A DNA stretch of 64,000 nt, from positions 92,862 through 156,861 of the forward strand of contig NSJK01000006.1 of NCBI GenBank assembly GCA_002632325.1, in the 5' to 3' direction. This document shows positions 39,163 through 46,422 of this stretch, piece after piece. Every line of letters starts with the position of its first letter. Position 1 is the first letter of the stretch. A program made the position numbers and the translations under genes. This DNA comes from Lysobacterales bacterium (GTDB lineage Bacteria > Pseudomonadota > Gammaproteobacteria > Xanthomonadales > Rhodanobacteraceae). The notes below the pieces were generated by a model. It worked only from the letters and a program-made list of their open reading frames with translations. It did no database searches and was not told the origin of the DNA.

Positions 39163-40074
39163 TCAAGTCTTCACCAGCACGATCGAACAGCGTGTGACCT
39201 TTTCCCGCTGCCGCATGCAGGACTTCCACAGCGCCCCGTGGGAGGAGTATCCAATCGGGCCGTAGCGGGAACCGTCGCCTGCCGGAACGACCTGGAAGCC
39301 GCCGTCGCGACTGCGACCGCCCTCGCCCGAGCCCGGGATCGCCTTGCCATTGCGATCGACGGCGCTGCCGCCGACATAGTCTGCGGTGCCTTCGGGATCA
39401 CTCGGTGCCTTGAAACACGCCAAGTCTCCGTTTCGGAAAATGTAGCACTGGGTGATCGAGCCTTCGTGAGAGTCGACTGCTGGATACAACGAGGCAAGCG
39501 GCTCTTCGCTCGGAATCGAAGCGGAGCGCGCGCCATCAGGGGCCTCGTTCCGCGAGCTCCAGATGTAATCACGCAAGGCGGACTGATCGCGGCCGCTGAA
39601 GGAGCCGAAGCCACGTTGGTCGGGCAACAGGATTGGCTCACCATGATCCTCGACCGTGACGGTGCCGCCCTGCAGCGCATGGATGATGCGAAGGAAATGG
39701 GCTTCGGTACCCGGGGACTGCCGCTCATTGATCAGGACTTCGAAGATCTGACCCGCCTGGGTTTCACCAACGGCTCCAGCTTGCGCGGGGTTGCGCAATG
39801 GGTCGCCACGCGATGCGGCGCCTGCTTCTGCGCCGGTAGGCACGTTGCCGGAGCGGCTGGCCGCGATCACCACCTGATGCACGCGTCCACTCACGCGATT
39901 GCCGACCCACAGCTCGAACTCGCCGGTTCGAGTGCCCACCTTGGCAATTGCGGCGCTCGCAAAGGCGTCGGCTGTGGCGCATGAGTCGCAAAACACCCAT
40001 TCCAACGCCCATGCTCCGGAAGCCAGAAACTGGGCCGAAACGATCACCAGAAATGCTGCGAGCTTGCGCATCAT
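39163..40074 (-). CDS. Exported protein of unknown function
   Basis: 303 aa. Start ATG 40074 has GGGAGA 4 nt upstream; the next codon is also ATG. Signal peptide MMRKLAAFLVIVSAQFLASGAWA. The mature N-terminus has WVFCDSCATADAFASAAIAKVG, a Cys-x-x-Cys pair that could bind metal or form a disulphide. Further parts (LWVGNRVSGRVHQVVIAA, GQIFEVLINERQ, CYIFRNGDLACFKAP) look globular. I recognise no family. It lies next to the cassette-like cluster but in ordinary base composition. Confidence 0.65.
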   Translation of the reverse strand: MMRKLAAFLVIVSAQFLASGAWALEWVFCDSCATADAFASAAIAKVGTRTGEFELWVGNRVSGRVHQVVIAASRSGNVPTGAEAGAASRGDPLRNPAQAGAVGETQAGQIFEVLINERQSPGTEAHFLRIIHALQGGTVTVEDHGEPILLPDQRGFGSFSGRDQSALRDYIWSSRNEAPDGARSASIPSEEPLASLYPAVDSHEGSITQCYIFRNGDLACFKAPSDPEGTADYVGGSAVDRNGKAIPGSGEGGRSRDGGFQVVPAGDGSRYGPIGYSSHGALWKSCMRQREKVTRCSIVLVKT

Positions 40075-40287
40075 GATTCTCCCTGAATCTTGATGATGAG
40101 CGGGAACAGTAAACGATGCCAGGGGCGGGGCTGTGATCGGCTTCACGGATGGGCGGCAAACGACGACGGGCCGCGGGCGCGCAAGACAACCTGTCTTGAG
40201 GAAATGCTCACCGCGGCACAGCGATTGGGGACGTCGGAACGGGTCCGCCAACTGAATTGCATCGACAGCGACATGCATGCTGCGCAA

Positions 40288-40481
40288 TCAGTAAGTGATG
40301 GCGTCAGAAAGAGCTAGACCCTGAGGCGTCTCAATTTCATTCGCGACCTCAGCGGCGTATTTTGTCCAACTCGCCTTGGCGGCACGAGAATTTTCGCGGA
40401 ACCCGCCTTGAGGCAATACTCATGGCGCGCGAACTCTCGGAAGAACTCGTAGGCGAGGCTCTCTAAGTCTGCGGCTGCCAT
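40288..40481 (-). pseudogene. Frameshifted small ORF, last cassette of the attC-like cluster
   Basis: Starting at ATG 40481, the frame reads MAAADLESLAYEFFREFAR, then HEYCLKAG, and derails. One missing base near 40400-40405 (GGTTCC where GGTTTCC would keep frame) would restore FRENSRAAKASWTKYAAEV, ending at the TGA at 40290-40288, a 65-aa protein. The restored sequence is coherent and protein-like, so this is a broken gene or a sequencing error. Function unknown. The start codon lies 20 nt inside the predicted cassette boundary. Confidence 0.55.
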
Positions 40482-40494
40482 TTGGTTGGTGCGC

Positions 40495-40553
40495 CCTCAA
40501 CGCCCGAGGTAAGCGGCCGACGGCCCGCGTAGCGGGACGACAGCCCGGTTGAC
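40495..40553 (-). other. attC-like recombination site after higA
   Basis: Read on the minus strand, 59 nt from GTCAAC (40553-40548) to GTTGAGG (40501-40495). The ends pair (TCAAC/GTTGA). Inside, GGCTGTCG pairs imperfectly with CGTCGGCC around a CCCGC-TAC-GCGGG apical hairpin, and CTTACCTCGGGCGTTGAGG resembles the CTTAACTCAAGCGTTAG end of class 1 integron attC sites. Length and layout fit attC; no integrase gene is in the window. Confidence 0.55.
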
Positions 40554-40574
40554 CGAACTGTCATGTGGCGGTTG

Positions 40575-40862
40575 CTACGCAGCAACAAGCCGCTTGACGT
40601 GCAACTCGCCGCGATGCTGCTCAGCTTGCCACAACTCGTACTGGGATTGCTGGGCCAGCCAACTCTCCGGCGTGGTGTTGAACGCGATCGACAGGCGAAG
40701 CGCCATTTCCGGACTGATGCCGGCCTTGCCGTTGAGGATTGCACTCAACGTCTTGCGGCTAGTGCCGAGCGCCTGCGCCGCATCCGTGACCGAAATGCCA
40801 AGCGGCTCCAGGCAGAGCTCTCGCAGCACTTCGCCAGGGTGGGGAGGATTGTGCATGCGCAT
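40575..40862 (-). CDS. higA: HigA-family antitoxin
   Basis: 95-aa helix-turn-helix antitoxin that binds HigB and represses the operon. [22 protein letters not shown] followed by [35 protein letters not shown] is the canonical HigA/VapI-type XRE fold (key parts PPHPGEVL and [11 protein letters not shown]). The start at 40862 has GAGG 8 nt upstream. It lies 10 nt after the higB stop, giving the toxin-first order usual for higBA. The module is located between two attC-like sites. Confidence 0.93.
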   Translation of the reverse strand: MRMHNPPHPGEVLRELCLEPLGISVTDAAQALGTSRKTLSAILNGKAGISPEMALRLSIAFNTTPESWLAQQSQYELWQAEQHRGELHVKRLVAA

Positions 40863-40872
40863 GATGAAAACC

Positions 40873-41151
40873 TCAGTGATAATCCTCGTAGTTGACGACC
40901 TCAGCTTCGCCGCCCTCGAACCGAAACGTGACACGCCAGTTGCCACTGACCGTGACCGACCACGTTCCTTTGCGGTTGCCCGCAAGCTCATGAAGCCGAA
41001 GGCCGGGTAAATCCATATCCTTGACGAGTAACGCAGCATTGAGCCTGCCGAGGATGAGGCGAAGGCGCTTGGCATGTGCGGCTTGAATTCCCGCTGTGCT
41101 GCCGGAGGCGAAGAACTTGGCCAACCCCTTGTGCTTGAAGCTGCGTATCAT
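40873..41151 (-). CDS. higB: HigB-family mRNA interferase toxin (type II toxin-antitoxin)
   Basis: 92-aa RelE-superfamily ribosome-dependent mRNase. [52 protein letters not shown] and the ending VNYEDYH are the HigB signature. The start at 41151 gives the family N-terminus; the open frame extends upstream but is not conserved. Its mRNA start may be only a few bases upstream of the ATG. Paired with higA downstream; TA modules are common integron cassettes. Confidence 0.93.
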   Translation of the reverse strand: MIRSFKHKGLAKFFASGSTAGIQAAHAKRLRLILGRLNAALLVKDMDLPGLRLHELAGNRKGTWSVTVSGNWRVTFRFEGGEAEVVNYEDYH

Positions 41152-41158
41152 CGAGCAC

Positions 41159-41187
41159 AGTGTCACGCGCCACGTTACACGTGTCAA
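41159..41187 (-). promoter_or_regulatory. Candidate higBA promoter
   Basis: Minus strand: TTGACA (41187-41182), 17-nt spacer, GACACT (41164-41159). The palindrome ACACGTGT (41177-41184) overlaps the -35 and repeated TGTCA motifs flank the spacer, possible HigA operator elements. Confidence 0.45.
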
Positions 41188-41191
41188 TTCA

Positions 41192-41255
41192 TATCAACGT
41201 TTGAGCTCACGGTGCGGCCCGTCAGGGTCGTCGACCCTGCAGCGAATTGTTGGCC
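41192..41255 (-). other. attC-like site between TrmH-type gene and higB
   Basis: Minus strand, from GGCCAAC (41255-41249) to GTTGATA (41198-41192), 64 nt. AACAATTCG after the left core and GCTCAAACGTTGA at the right core resemble attC sequences (AACAATTCG...CTCAAGCGTTAG). It overlaps the last codons of the methylase. An inner CAGGGTC/GACCCTG stem is unlike a standard attC, so the call is weaker than for the higA site. Confidence 0.4.
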
Positions 41256-41842
41256 CCCCCCCTACTTGCCCGCTTGTACTTGGCCTGATACGCACGGCGC
41301 TGCTTTGTGATTTCGTACAGCACGATACCGCTTGTGGTGCCAAGGTTCAGGCTTTCGATCATTCCGAACATGGGGATTGATACGCAAAAGGCGGACCTTT
41401 CAACCGCAAGATCGCTGATTCCGCGGGACTCGTTGCCAAACCAGACCGCCAAGCGCGGGCACGTATAGTCCGCTTCATGAAGGATGTAGTTCTGCTTGCC
41501 CTTGACGTGGGGCGACGTGACGATTGACGTATACCGATGCCTTTCGAGATGGGCCAGGCATTCCTCGGTGCTATCGAAGCGCTTTACGAAGCTCCATTTG
41601 GACGCGGATACCGAGGTTTCGGAAAGAGCCTTCTGCCTTCTGATTTCCTGCCAATCGTTCGGAAGTGACTTGCGGCTATCTACGACGTAGACCTTCTCCA
41701 CGCCAAGCGCATTTACATTTCGGATTACAGTTCCGATGTTTCGCTTGTCCATCGGGTTCTCGATGACCGCGATCAGGTATTTACACCGGAACGGCTTGAT
41801 CGCGTCGGCACGTTGCCGAACCGTGCTCTTCTCTTTAGTCAT
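41222..41842 (-). CDS. TrmH/SpoU-family RNA 2'-O-methyltransferase
   Basis: 206 aa knotted SPOUT methyltransferase. Motif 1 is ENPMDKRNIGTVIRNVNALGV, motif 2 VWFGNESRGIS and motif 3 IPMFGMIESLNLGTTSGIVLYE, all clear. The start at 41842 (MTKEKSTVRQRADAIKPF) is chosen by family fit; GTAGGA lies just before. Base composition is visibly more AT-rich than the neighbours, indicating acquisition. A run of nine C (G on the coding strand) at 41254-41262 near the 3' end could slip and change the last residues. Target RNA unknown. Confidence 0.85.
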   Translation of the reverse strand: MTKEKSTVRQRADAIKPFRCKYLIAVIENPMDKRNIGTVIRNVNALGVEKVYVVDSRKSLPNDWQEIRRQKALSETSVSASKWSFVKRFDSTEECLAHLERHRYTSIVTSPHVKGKQNYILHEADYTCPRLAVWFGNESRGISDLAVERSAFCVSIPMFGMIESLNLGTTSGIVLYEITKQRRAYQAKYKRASRGGANNSLQGRRP

Positions 41843-41862
41843 TCCTACGGCCTCCCAAGGGG

Positions 41863-41907
41863 GCCCAACGTTGCGCAATGGCCGCGCCGGCATGTCTTGC
41901 CGGCGCG
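41863..41907 (-). other. Cassette boundary candidate: hairpin plus GTTGGGC core
   Basis: Minus strand: CGCGCCGGCA/TGCCGGCGCG (41907-41883, 10-bp stem) lies after the stop of the secreted gene at 41930 and may be its terminator. It is followed by GCGCAACGTTGGGC, whose GTTGGGC (41869-41863) matches the integron core GTTRRRY. The methylase start codon lies 21 nt further on. This may be the upstream recombination point of the cluster; no matching left core was found. Confidence 0.35.
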
Positions 41908-41929
41908 ACGTTCGAATCGATGGCGCGTT

Positions 41930-42529
41930 TCAGTCGACGCTGAAGCTTTGCAGCGAGACCGGCGTGGTGCCTTCGCCGAAGTAGACGTCGTCGGCCCACA
42001 GCACAATCTGTGCGCCGGCGGGTTGTGCGCCGTCGCGTCGCACCGGGATTCCTCCGCTGACTTCGCACAGCACACTGCCGGTTCCGCCGGGCAGGGTGAA
42101 CGGTGTGGCGGTGTCGAGCGGAATCCAGTCGTTCGCGTTCGGGCTGCCTTCATCCGCATCAGCGCTGCCGAGTTCGCTTCCGCTGCAGTCGGCTGAAGCA
42201 AACGCCGTGCAGGTCATGCGGTAAAACGCGGCAGAACCCGCAAGAACCATTGCGCCGAAGGAATACGTGCTGGCTGTTGGCGCAACGATGCACTGCTGCG
42301 CGGTGTAGGGATTGGATGCGGATACGGTTTCGAGGATGGCCACCGAGCCGGAATTCGCCGCAGCATTCGCATCCTGCGCAGCATCGAACTGGATCGAGCT
42401 GTTCGCGCCGTTGCTCCAGCCATCGACATTGACGGCAAAATTGGGGTTGTTGATGAGGTTGTTTGCCTGAGTCGACGCGGCGCCGAGCATCAGGATGCTG
42501 GAACAGGCCAACAGGAGTGGACGCTTCAT
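41930..42529 (-). CDS. Secreted protein, carbohydrate-binding-module-like beta-sandwich
   Basis: 199 aa. Start ATG 42529 has GGAGAG about 6 nt upstream. Signal peptide MKRPLLLACSSILMLGAASTQA. The mature part begins NLINNPNFAVNVDGWSNG and contains SNPYTAQQCIVAPTASTYSFGAM and a final AQIVLWADDVYFG, the strand pattern of CBM4/9-like galactose-binding folds (start 'L..N..F', end 'DDV'). Ligand unknown. It sits beyond the methylase and may or may not belong to the cassette cluster. Confidence 0.7.
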   Translation of the reverse strand: MKRPLLLACSSILMLGAASTQANNLINNPNFAVNVDGWSNGANSSIQFDAAQDANAAANSGSVAILETVSASNPYTAQQCIVAPTASTYSFGAMVLAGSAAFYRMTCTAFASADCSGSELGSADADEGSPNANDWIPLDTATPFTLPGGTGSVLCEVSGGIPVRRDGAQPAGAQIVLWADDVYFGEGTTPVSLQSFSVD

Positions 42530-42647
42530 GGACTCTCCGCAGATTCTGATTGGATAATCGGGGCCGACGCGCGATTCTCGGCGGCCATCCATGCGGTTGT
42601 CCAGTTCTGCGGGGCGAATCCACGCGAGTATCCCGCGTGGATGCAAA

Positions 42648-43370
42648 TCACTCGCGATCGGCGAGCGCTGCGTTGTGATAGATCTCCTGCACGTCATCAA
42701 GTTCATCGAGCCAGTCGATGAGATCACGCAGGGCTTCCTCGGCTTCGCCGCTGACCGCCACGCGATTGTCCGGGCGCATCACGATGTCGGCGCGCAGCGG
42801 TTCGAAGCCGGCCGCCTTGAGCGCGGCCTTCACGGTTTCAAATTGATCGGCTGCGCAGATCACGCTGCTGCGACCATCCTCTGCGATGACATCATCTGCG
42901 CCGGCTTCGATCGCGCATTCGAGGATACGGTCTTCGCTGCCGGCAGCGCCGGTGTCGAACACGAGCTCGCCCAGGCGCTTGAACTGGAACGCAACCGATC
43001 CGCTGGTGCCGAGATTGCCGCCATGCTTGGTGAGCGCATGGCGCACATCGGCGACGGTACGCACCGGGTTGTCGGTCATCGCATCGATCAGAATCGCGAT
43101 GCCACCGGGGCCGTAGCCTTCGTAGCGCAGCTCCTGCATGTCGTCGGCGCCATCGGCCCCCGAGCCTCGGCGGATCGCGCGCTCCATCGTGTCCTTCGGC
43201 ATGTTCGCCGAGAGTGCCTTGTCCATCGCCACGCGCAGGCGTGAGTTGCTGGCCGGATCGGCGCCGGTGCGTGCGGCGATGGTGATCTCGCGGATCAGCT
43301 TGGTGAAGATCTTGCCGCGACGTGCGTCCTCGGCGTTCTTGCGATTTTCGATGCTCGGGCCTCTGCCCAT
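42648..43370 (-). CDS. YebC/PmpR-family regulatory protein
   Basis: 240 aa. [47 protein letters not shown] and [13 protein letters not shown] are the YebC signatures. [22 protein letters not shown] replaces the usual MAGHSKWANIQHRK start, as in Xanthomonads. Family members act as transcription regulators or as translation factors that relieve ribosome stalling at prolines; which applies here is not visible. The usual ruvC neighbours are absent. Confidence 0.93.
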   Translation of the reverse strand: MGRGPSIENRKNAEDARRGKIFTKLIREITIAARTGADPASNSRLRVAMDKALSANMPKDTMERAIRRGSGADGADDMQELRYEGYGPGGIAILIDAMTDNPVRTVADVRHALTKHGGNLGTSGSVAFQFKRLGELVFDTGAAGSEDRILECAIEAGADDVIAEDGRSSVICAADQFETVKAALKAAGFEPLRADIVMRPDNRVAVSGEAEEALRDLIDWLDELDDVQEIYHNAALADRE

Positions 43371-43410
43371 GGGAGTTCCTGGTGTGCGATTCAGGGCGCG
43401 GATTCTACTG

Positions 43411-43438
43411 CGCGGCTGCGCGATTGCGCGCAGCCGCG
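43411..43438. terminator. Strong GC-rich hairpin after the S53 gene
   Basis: CGCGGCTGCGCG (43411-43422) pairs perfectly with CGCGCAGCCGCG (43427-43438) over a 4-nt loop, 8 nt past the stop of the minus-strand S53 gene. A 12-bp stem without U-run; likely end of the peptidase transcript. Confidence 0.6.
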
Positions 43439-43445
43439 CCGCTTC

Positions 43446-46277
43446 TCAAGGCGTACAGCCTGCCGGCGCCGGCGTCAGGCGTGACAGGTCGAGCGTGCCG
43501 CTGTGGCCGGCGAAACTGCCGCTGGTGAACTGGTAGTCGAGCTTGGCCGCGGTACAACTGCTGAAGCTGAGCTTGGCATTGCCGACCGTGACCGTCTGGG
43601 TGGTGGCCGGCTGGTCGAACACGCCGCCGCTGCTGTCATAGATCGTGATGTTGTTGTAGACCGAGGCCCCCGGCGTGATCGACGCCTGCATCGTGAACCA
43701 GTGCTGGCCGTTGGCACCACTGCCCGAGGTGCCGTTGGGCACGAAGGTGTACCAGGCGCCGAACATCACGCCCAGCGGCGGATTGAAATCGAACACGGCA
43801 CCTTGACCGCTGTTGGACAAGTCGGCCCAGGCGCCTGAGCGTGCATAGGCGCCCGGTGCAGTCTGCGTTGCCGCGCAGTTGACGTCGGATAACAGGCGCT
43901 GCAGCGGAATCGTGCCGGTGCGGCCATCGTCGAATGAATACTCGAGCGCGGCATGCGAACAGTCGCCGAACGTGATCACCGCGTGACCGACCGATTGCGT
44001 ATTGGTTGCCTGCGAGGAATCAAAGCGTCCACCCAGGGTCTGGTAAATCGGCATGGTCGCGGCATTGGAGTTGCCGACTTCGCCCTGGATCGTGTACCAG
44101 CGCTGCACGCCGACGCCGTCGTAGGTGAACCAGCCGGCGAACAAATTGCCGCGCGATGCGCCGAACAGGTTCGGCGAAATTTCCATCACGAAGCCTTGGC
44201 TGTCGGTGGCTGGATTGGCCCAGGTGCCGGTCAGCGGAAAGCGATTGCCGGATACGCTCCAGGTGTCGAGCAGGTTGGATGCATCGAGGGAACCCAAACC
44301 GGTCACGAGGTCGTAGCCGGGGCCGACGACATAGCCCTGAAGTCCGCCGCTGAGCGCGGTCGCGCTGGGGAGGGAGTTGTTGCAGATGCTGGCGGTACCG
44401 ACCGTGCAGTCGGTGACGCCGCTGCTCTCGACGGTGACATCGTGGTAGACGGTGTTCTGGCCTGCACCGATCGCGTACAGGCGCGGATTGATGTTGCCTT
44501 GCGCGCCCTGTGCCTTCTGGTTGATGAGCGCGGCCACGCCCGCCATGCTCGGCGCCGAGGCCGATGTGCCGCCCCAGCGGACGAAGCGGAACTTGTTGTC
44601 GGCTCCGGGAATGCAAGTGGCTTGCGAAGCCGCCATGCAGCCGAAATAGCCGTTCTTGATCGAGGCGCCGAACGACACGTCGGGCACGTAACGGCCCTGA
44701 TTTCCCGCGGGCACGCCCGGCGCCTGTTGCCAGGCGGGCCGGCGCAGATAGATGCTCACGCCGCCGCCGGTTGCGGCGACCTGGTACTTGCTTTCGTTGT
44801 CGATGGGCTCGTTCCAGGCGCCTTCGGGCACGTAGCCCTTGGCCGAGACGAAGCCGAGTGCGTTGCCCGGAGTCCAGTACTCGCTGGTGTCGGTGCCCAG
44901 GCCGAAGATCGTGCCACCGACGCAGGTGACATATCCCGATCCGCAGAAGATGTTGATGCTGCGCGAGAGGCCGGGTTCGGGCTCGGTGAAGTAGGACGCA
45001 CAATCGGCAGCGCCTGCATCGCCCGAGGAGACGAACACCGATTGACCTTGCATCGCGGCCTGCGCAAAGGCCTGATCCAGACCCGTGGCCGCAGCCTGCG
45101 AGTTGTCGCCTTCGCAGGAGCCGAAGCTGATGCTGATGATCGAGGCTTCAATCGGATCCGCATCGATCGAATGGATCAGCGAGAGGATCAGACCGTCGGT
45201 ATCGCCCGTCTTGGCGCTGACGATGAGCTTGAGGTCGGCGCCGGGCGCCACGCTGCCGGCGCGGGTGACGTCGAGTGTCGCCTCGCCCTGATCCTTGACC
45301 AGATCGCTGGGGTCATCGCAACTGGGCGTGCCGGTTTCCGAGCAGGTCGTCGCCGGCGGACCGGGGTCGGTGCCATCGGGTGGGATCACCACCACCGGGT
45401 TCTTCATCGTCACGTTGGTCCGCGCGCCAAAGGCCTGGATGTCACCTTCGTGGACGCGCGCGCGGCCAAGGATCGCGATGGTCTGTCCGCTGCCGTTGAT
45501 GCCCTGCGACTTGGCGCGGCTGAGGCCGTAGATCTTGTCGAAATCGCCGGGCGACACGTAGTGCGAGCACACATTGCCCACGCAATTGGACATCGCGGGC
45601 GAGGCTTTGGTGCCGATCGTCTGCTCGTCGAGCAGTTGGTGATGCAGGGGCGTGAAACGCATCGTGCTCAGGCCGACCACGCCATCCACGGCGTCGGCCA
45701 GCGCGCTGGGAATCTGCGGCTGACTCGCGGGCGCCATGCGCTTTTCGGTATTGCCGATGCGATACCAATGCAGTTGCGTACTGAAGGCTTTGCCGACCGC
45801 TGCGGCGCTGCCGCTGAAGCGGATCATCATGCGGCTGTTGGTGACGCCATCCACGCGCAGGCCTTGACTGCGCAGCCAGGCGCTGATTGCTTCGACGTCA
45901 GCCATCGTGGCGCCGAAACGCTCACCGATCTCGCGCGGCCTGAGCCAGCGGTGGTAGTTCGGCGAGGCGGGATCCTGCTGTTCTAGCAGATACTGATCGA
46001 AGGCACGCTGACGCTCGGGCGAGCGCTTGAGCGTGAGTTGCAAGGCTTGCAGTTGCGTGCCCGCGGGCACCGCGCCGCGCTCGTAGGTGGACTTGGCCCA
46101 GACCACGTGCTGGCCAGTGAGATCGCTGCGCTGCTGGACGTCGATGCGCTTGGTCACGAGGTTCGTACCTTGCGCGAACGCCGCACCTGCAAGCGCCAGT
46201 CCGGCGCAGAGCGCGAGCATGCGGGGCAGCAAGCGGACACGTGTCGTGTGGCGCGTGGTGGGGATGATCTGGGCCAT
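43446..46277 (-). CDS. Secreted S53 sedolisin-family peptidase with duplicated C-terminal module
   Basis: 943 aa, acid-type serine-carboxyl peptidase. Start 46277 has AGGAGA upstream and a signal peptide ending LAGAAFAQ. A pro-kumamolisin activation domain (about 45-190: YLLEQQDPASPNYHRWL, FSTQLHWYR) precedes the catalytic domain with Glu332 and Asp336 (GEATLDV), oxyanion Asp420 (SSGDAGAAD) and Ser572 (GGTSASAPSMAG), then a calcium-site region (GPGYDLVTGLGS). The last 230 or so residues are two tandem modules of about 115 aa, each with G-x-W, GQG/SQGF, L/MFGAWYT or FAGWFT, QRWYT/QHWFT, GG-x-FD and a C-terminal Cys pair. Nutrient protein degradation outside the cell is the likely role. Confidence 0.93.
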   Translation of the reverse strand: MAQIIPTTRHTTRVRLLPRMLALCAGLALAGAAFAQGTNLVTKRIDVQQRSDLTGQHVVWAKSTYERGAVPAGTQLQALQLTLKRSPERQRAFDQYLLEQQDPASPNYHRWLRPREIGERFGATMADVEAISAWLRSQGLRVDGVTNSRMMIRFSGSAAAVGKAFSTQLHWYRIGNTEKRMAPASQPQIPSALADAVDGVVGLSTMRFTPLHHQLLDEQTIGTKASPAMSNCVGNVCSHYVSPGDFDKIYGLSRAKSQGINGSGQTIAILGRARVHEGDIQAFGARTNVTMKNPVVVIPPDGTDPGPPATTCSETGTPSCDDPSDLVKDQGEATLDVTRAGSVAPGADLKLIVSAKTGDTDGLILSLIHSIDADPIEASIISISFGSCEGDNSQAAATGLDQAFAQAAMQGQSVFVSSGDAGAADCASYFTEPEPGLSRSINIFCGSGYVTCVGGTIFGLGTDTSEYWTPGNALGFVSAKGYVPEGAWNEPIDNESKYQVAATGGGVSIYLRRPAWQQAPGVPAGNQGRYVPDVSFGASIKNGYFGCMAASQATCIPGADNKFRFVRWGGTSASAPSMAGVAALINQKAQGAQGNINPRLYAIGAGQNTVYHDVTVESSGVTDCTVGTASICNNSLPSATALSGGLQGYVVGPGYDLVTGLGSLDASNLLDTWSVSGNRFPLTGTWANPATDSQGFVMEISPNLFGASRGNLFAGWFTYDGVGVQRWYTIQGEVGNSNAATMPIYQTLGGRFDSSQATNTQSVGHAVITFGDCSHAALEYSFDDGRTGTIPLQRLLSDVNCAATQTAPGAYARSGAWADLSNSGQGAVFDFNPPLGVMFGAWYTFVPNGTSGSGANGQHWFTMQASITPGASVYNNITIYDSSGGVFDQPATTQTVTVGNAKLSFSSCTAAKLDYQFTSGSFAGHSGTLDLSRLTPAPAGCTP

Positions 46278-46422
46278 GCCGGTGTTCTCCTGATTCCAGT
46301 GCATGATGATCCGGTTCGCTGCGCTGCAACGCAAGCGATTGCATCACGGATCGATGCGCAGATCCGCCGGTTTGCCGGCTGTGTCGATTACAATGGGCGG
46401 CTTTGTCCAGAGCCATGTCCCG

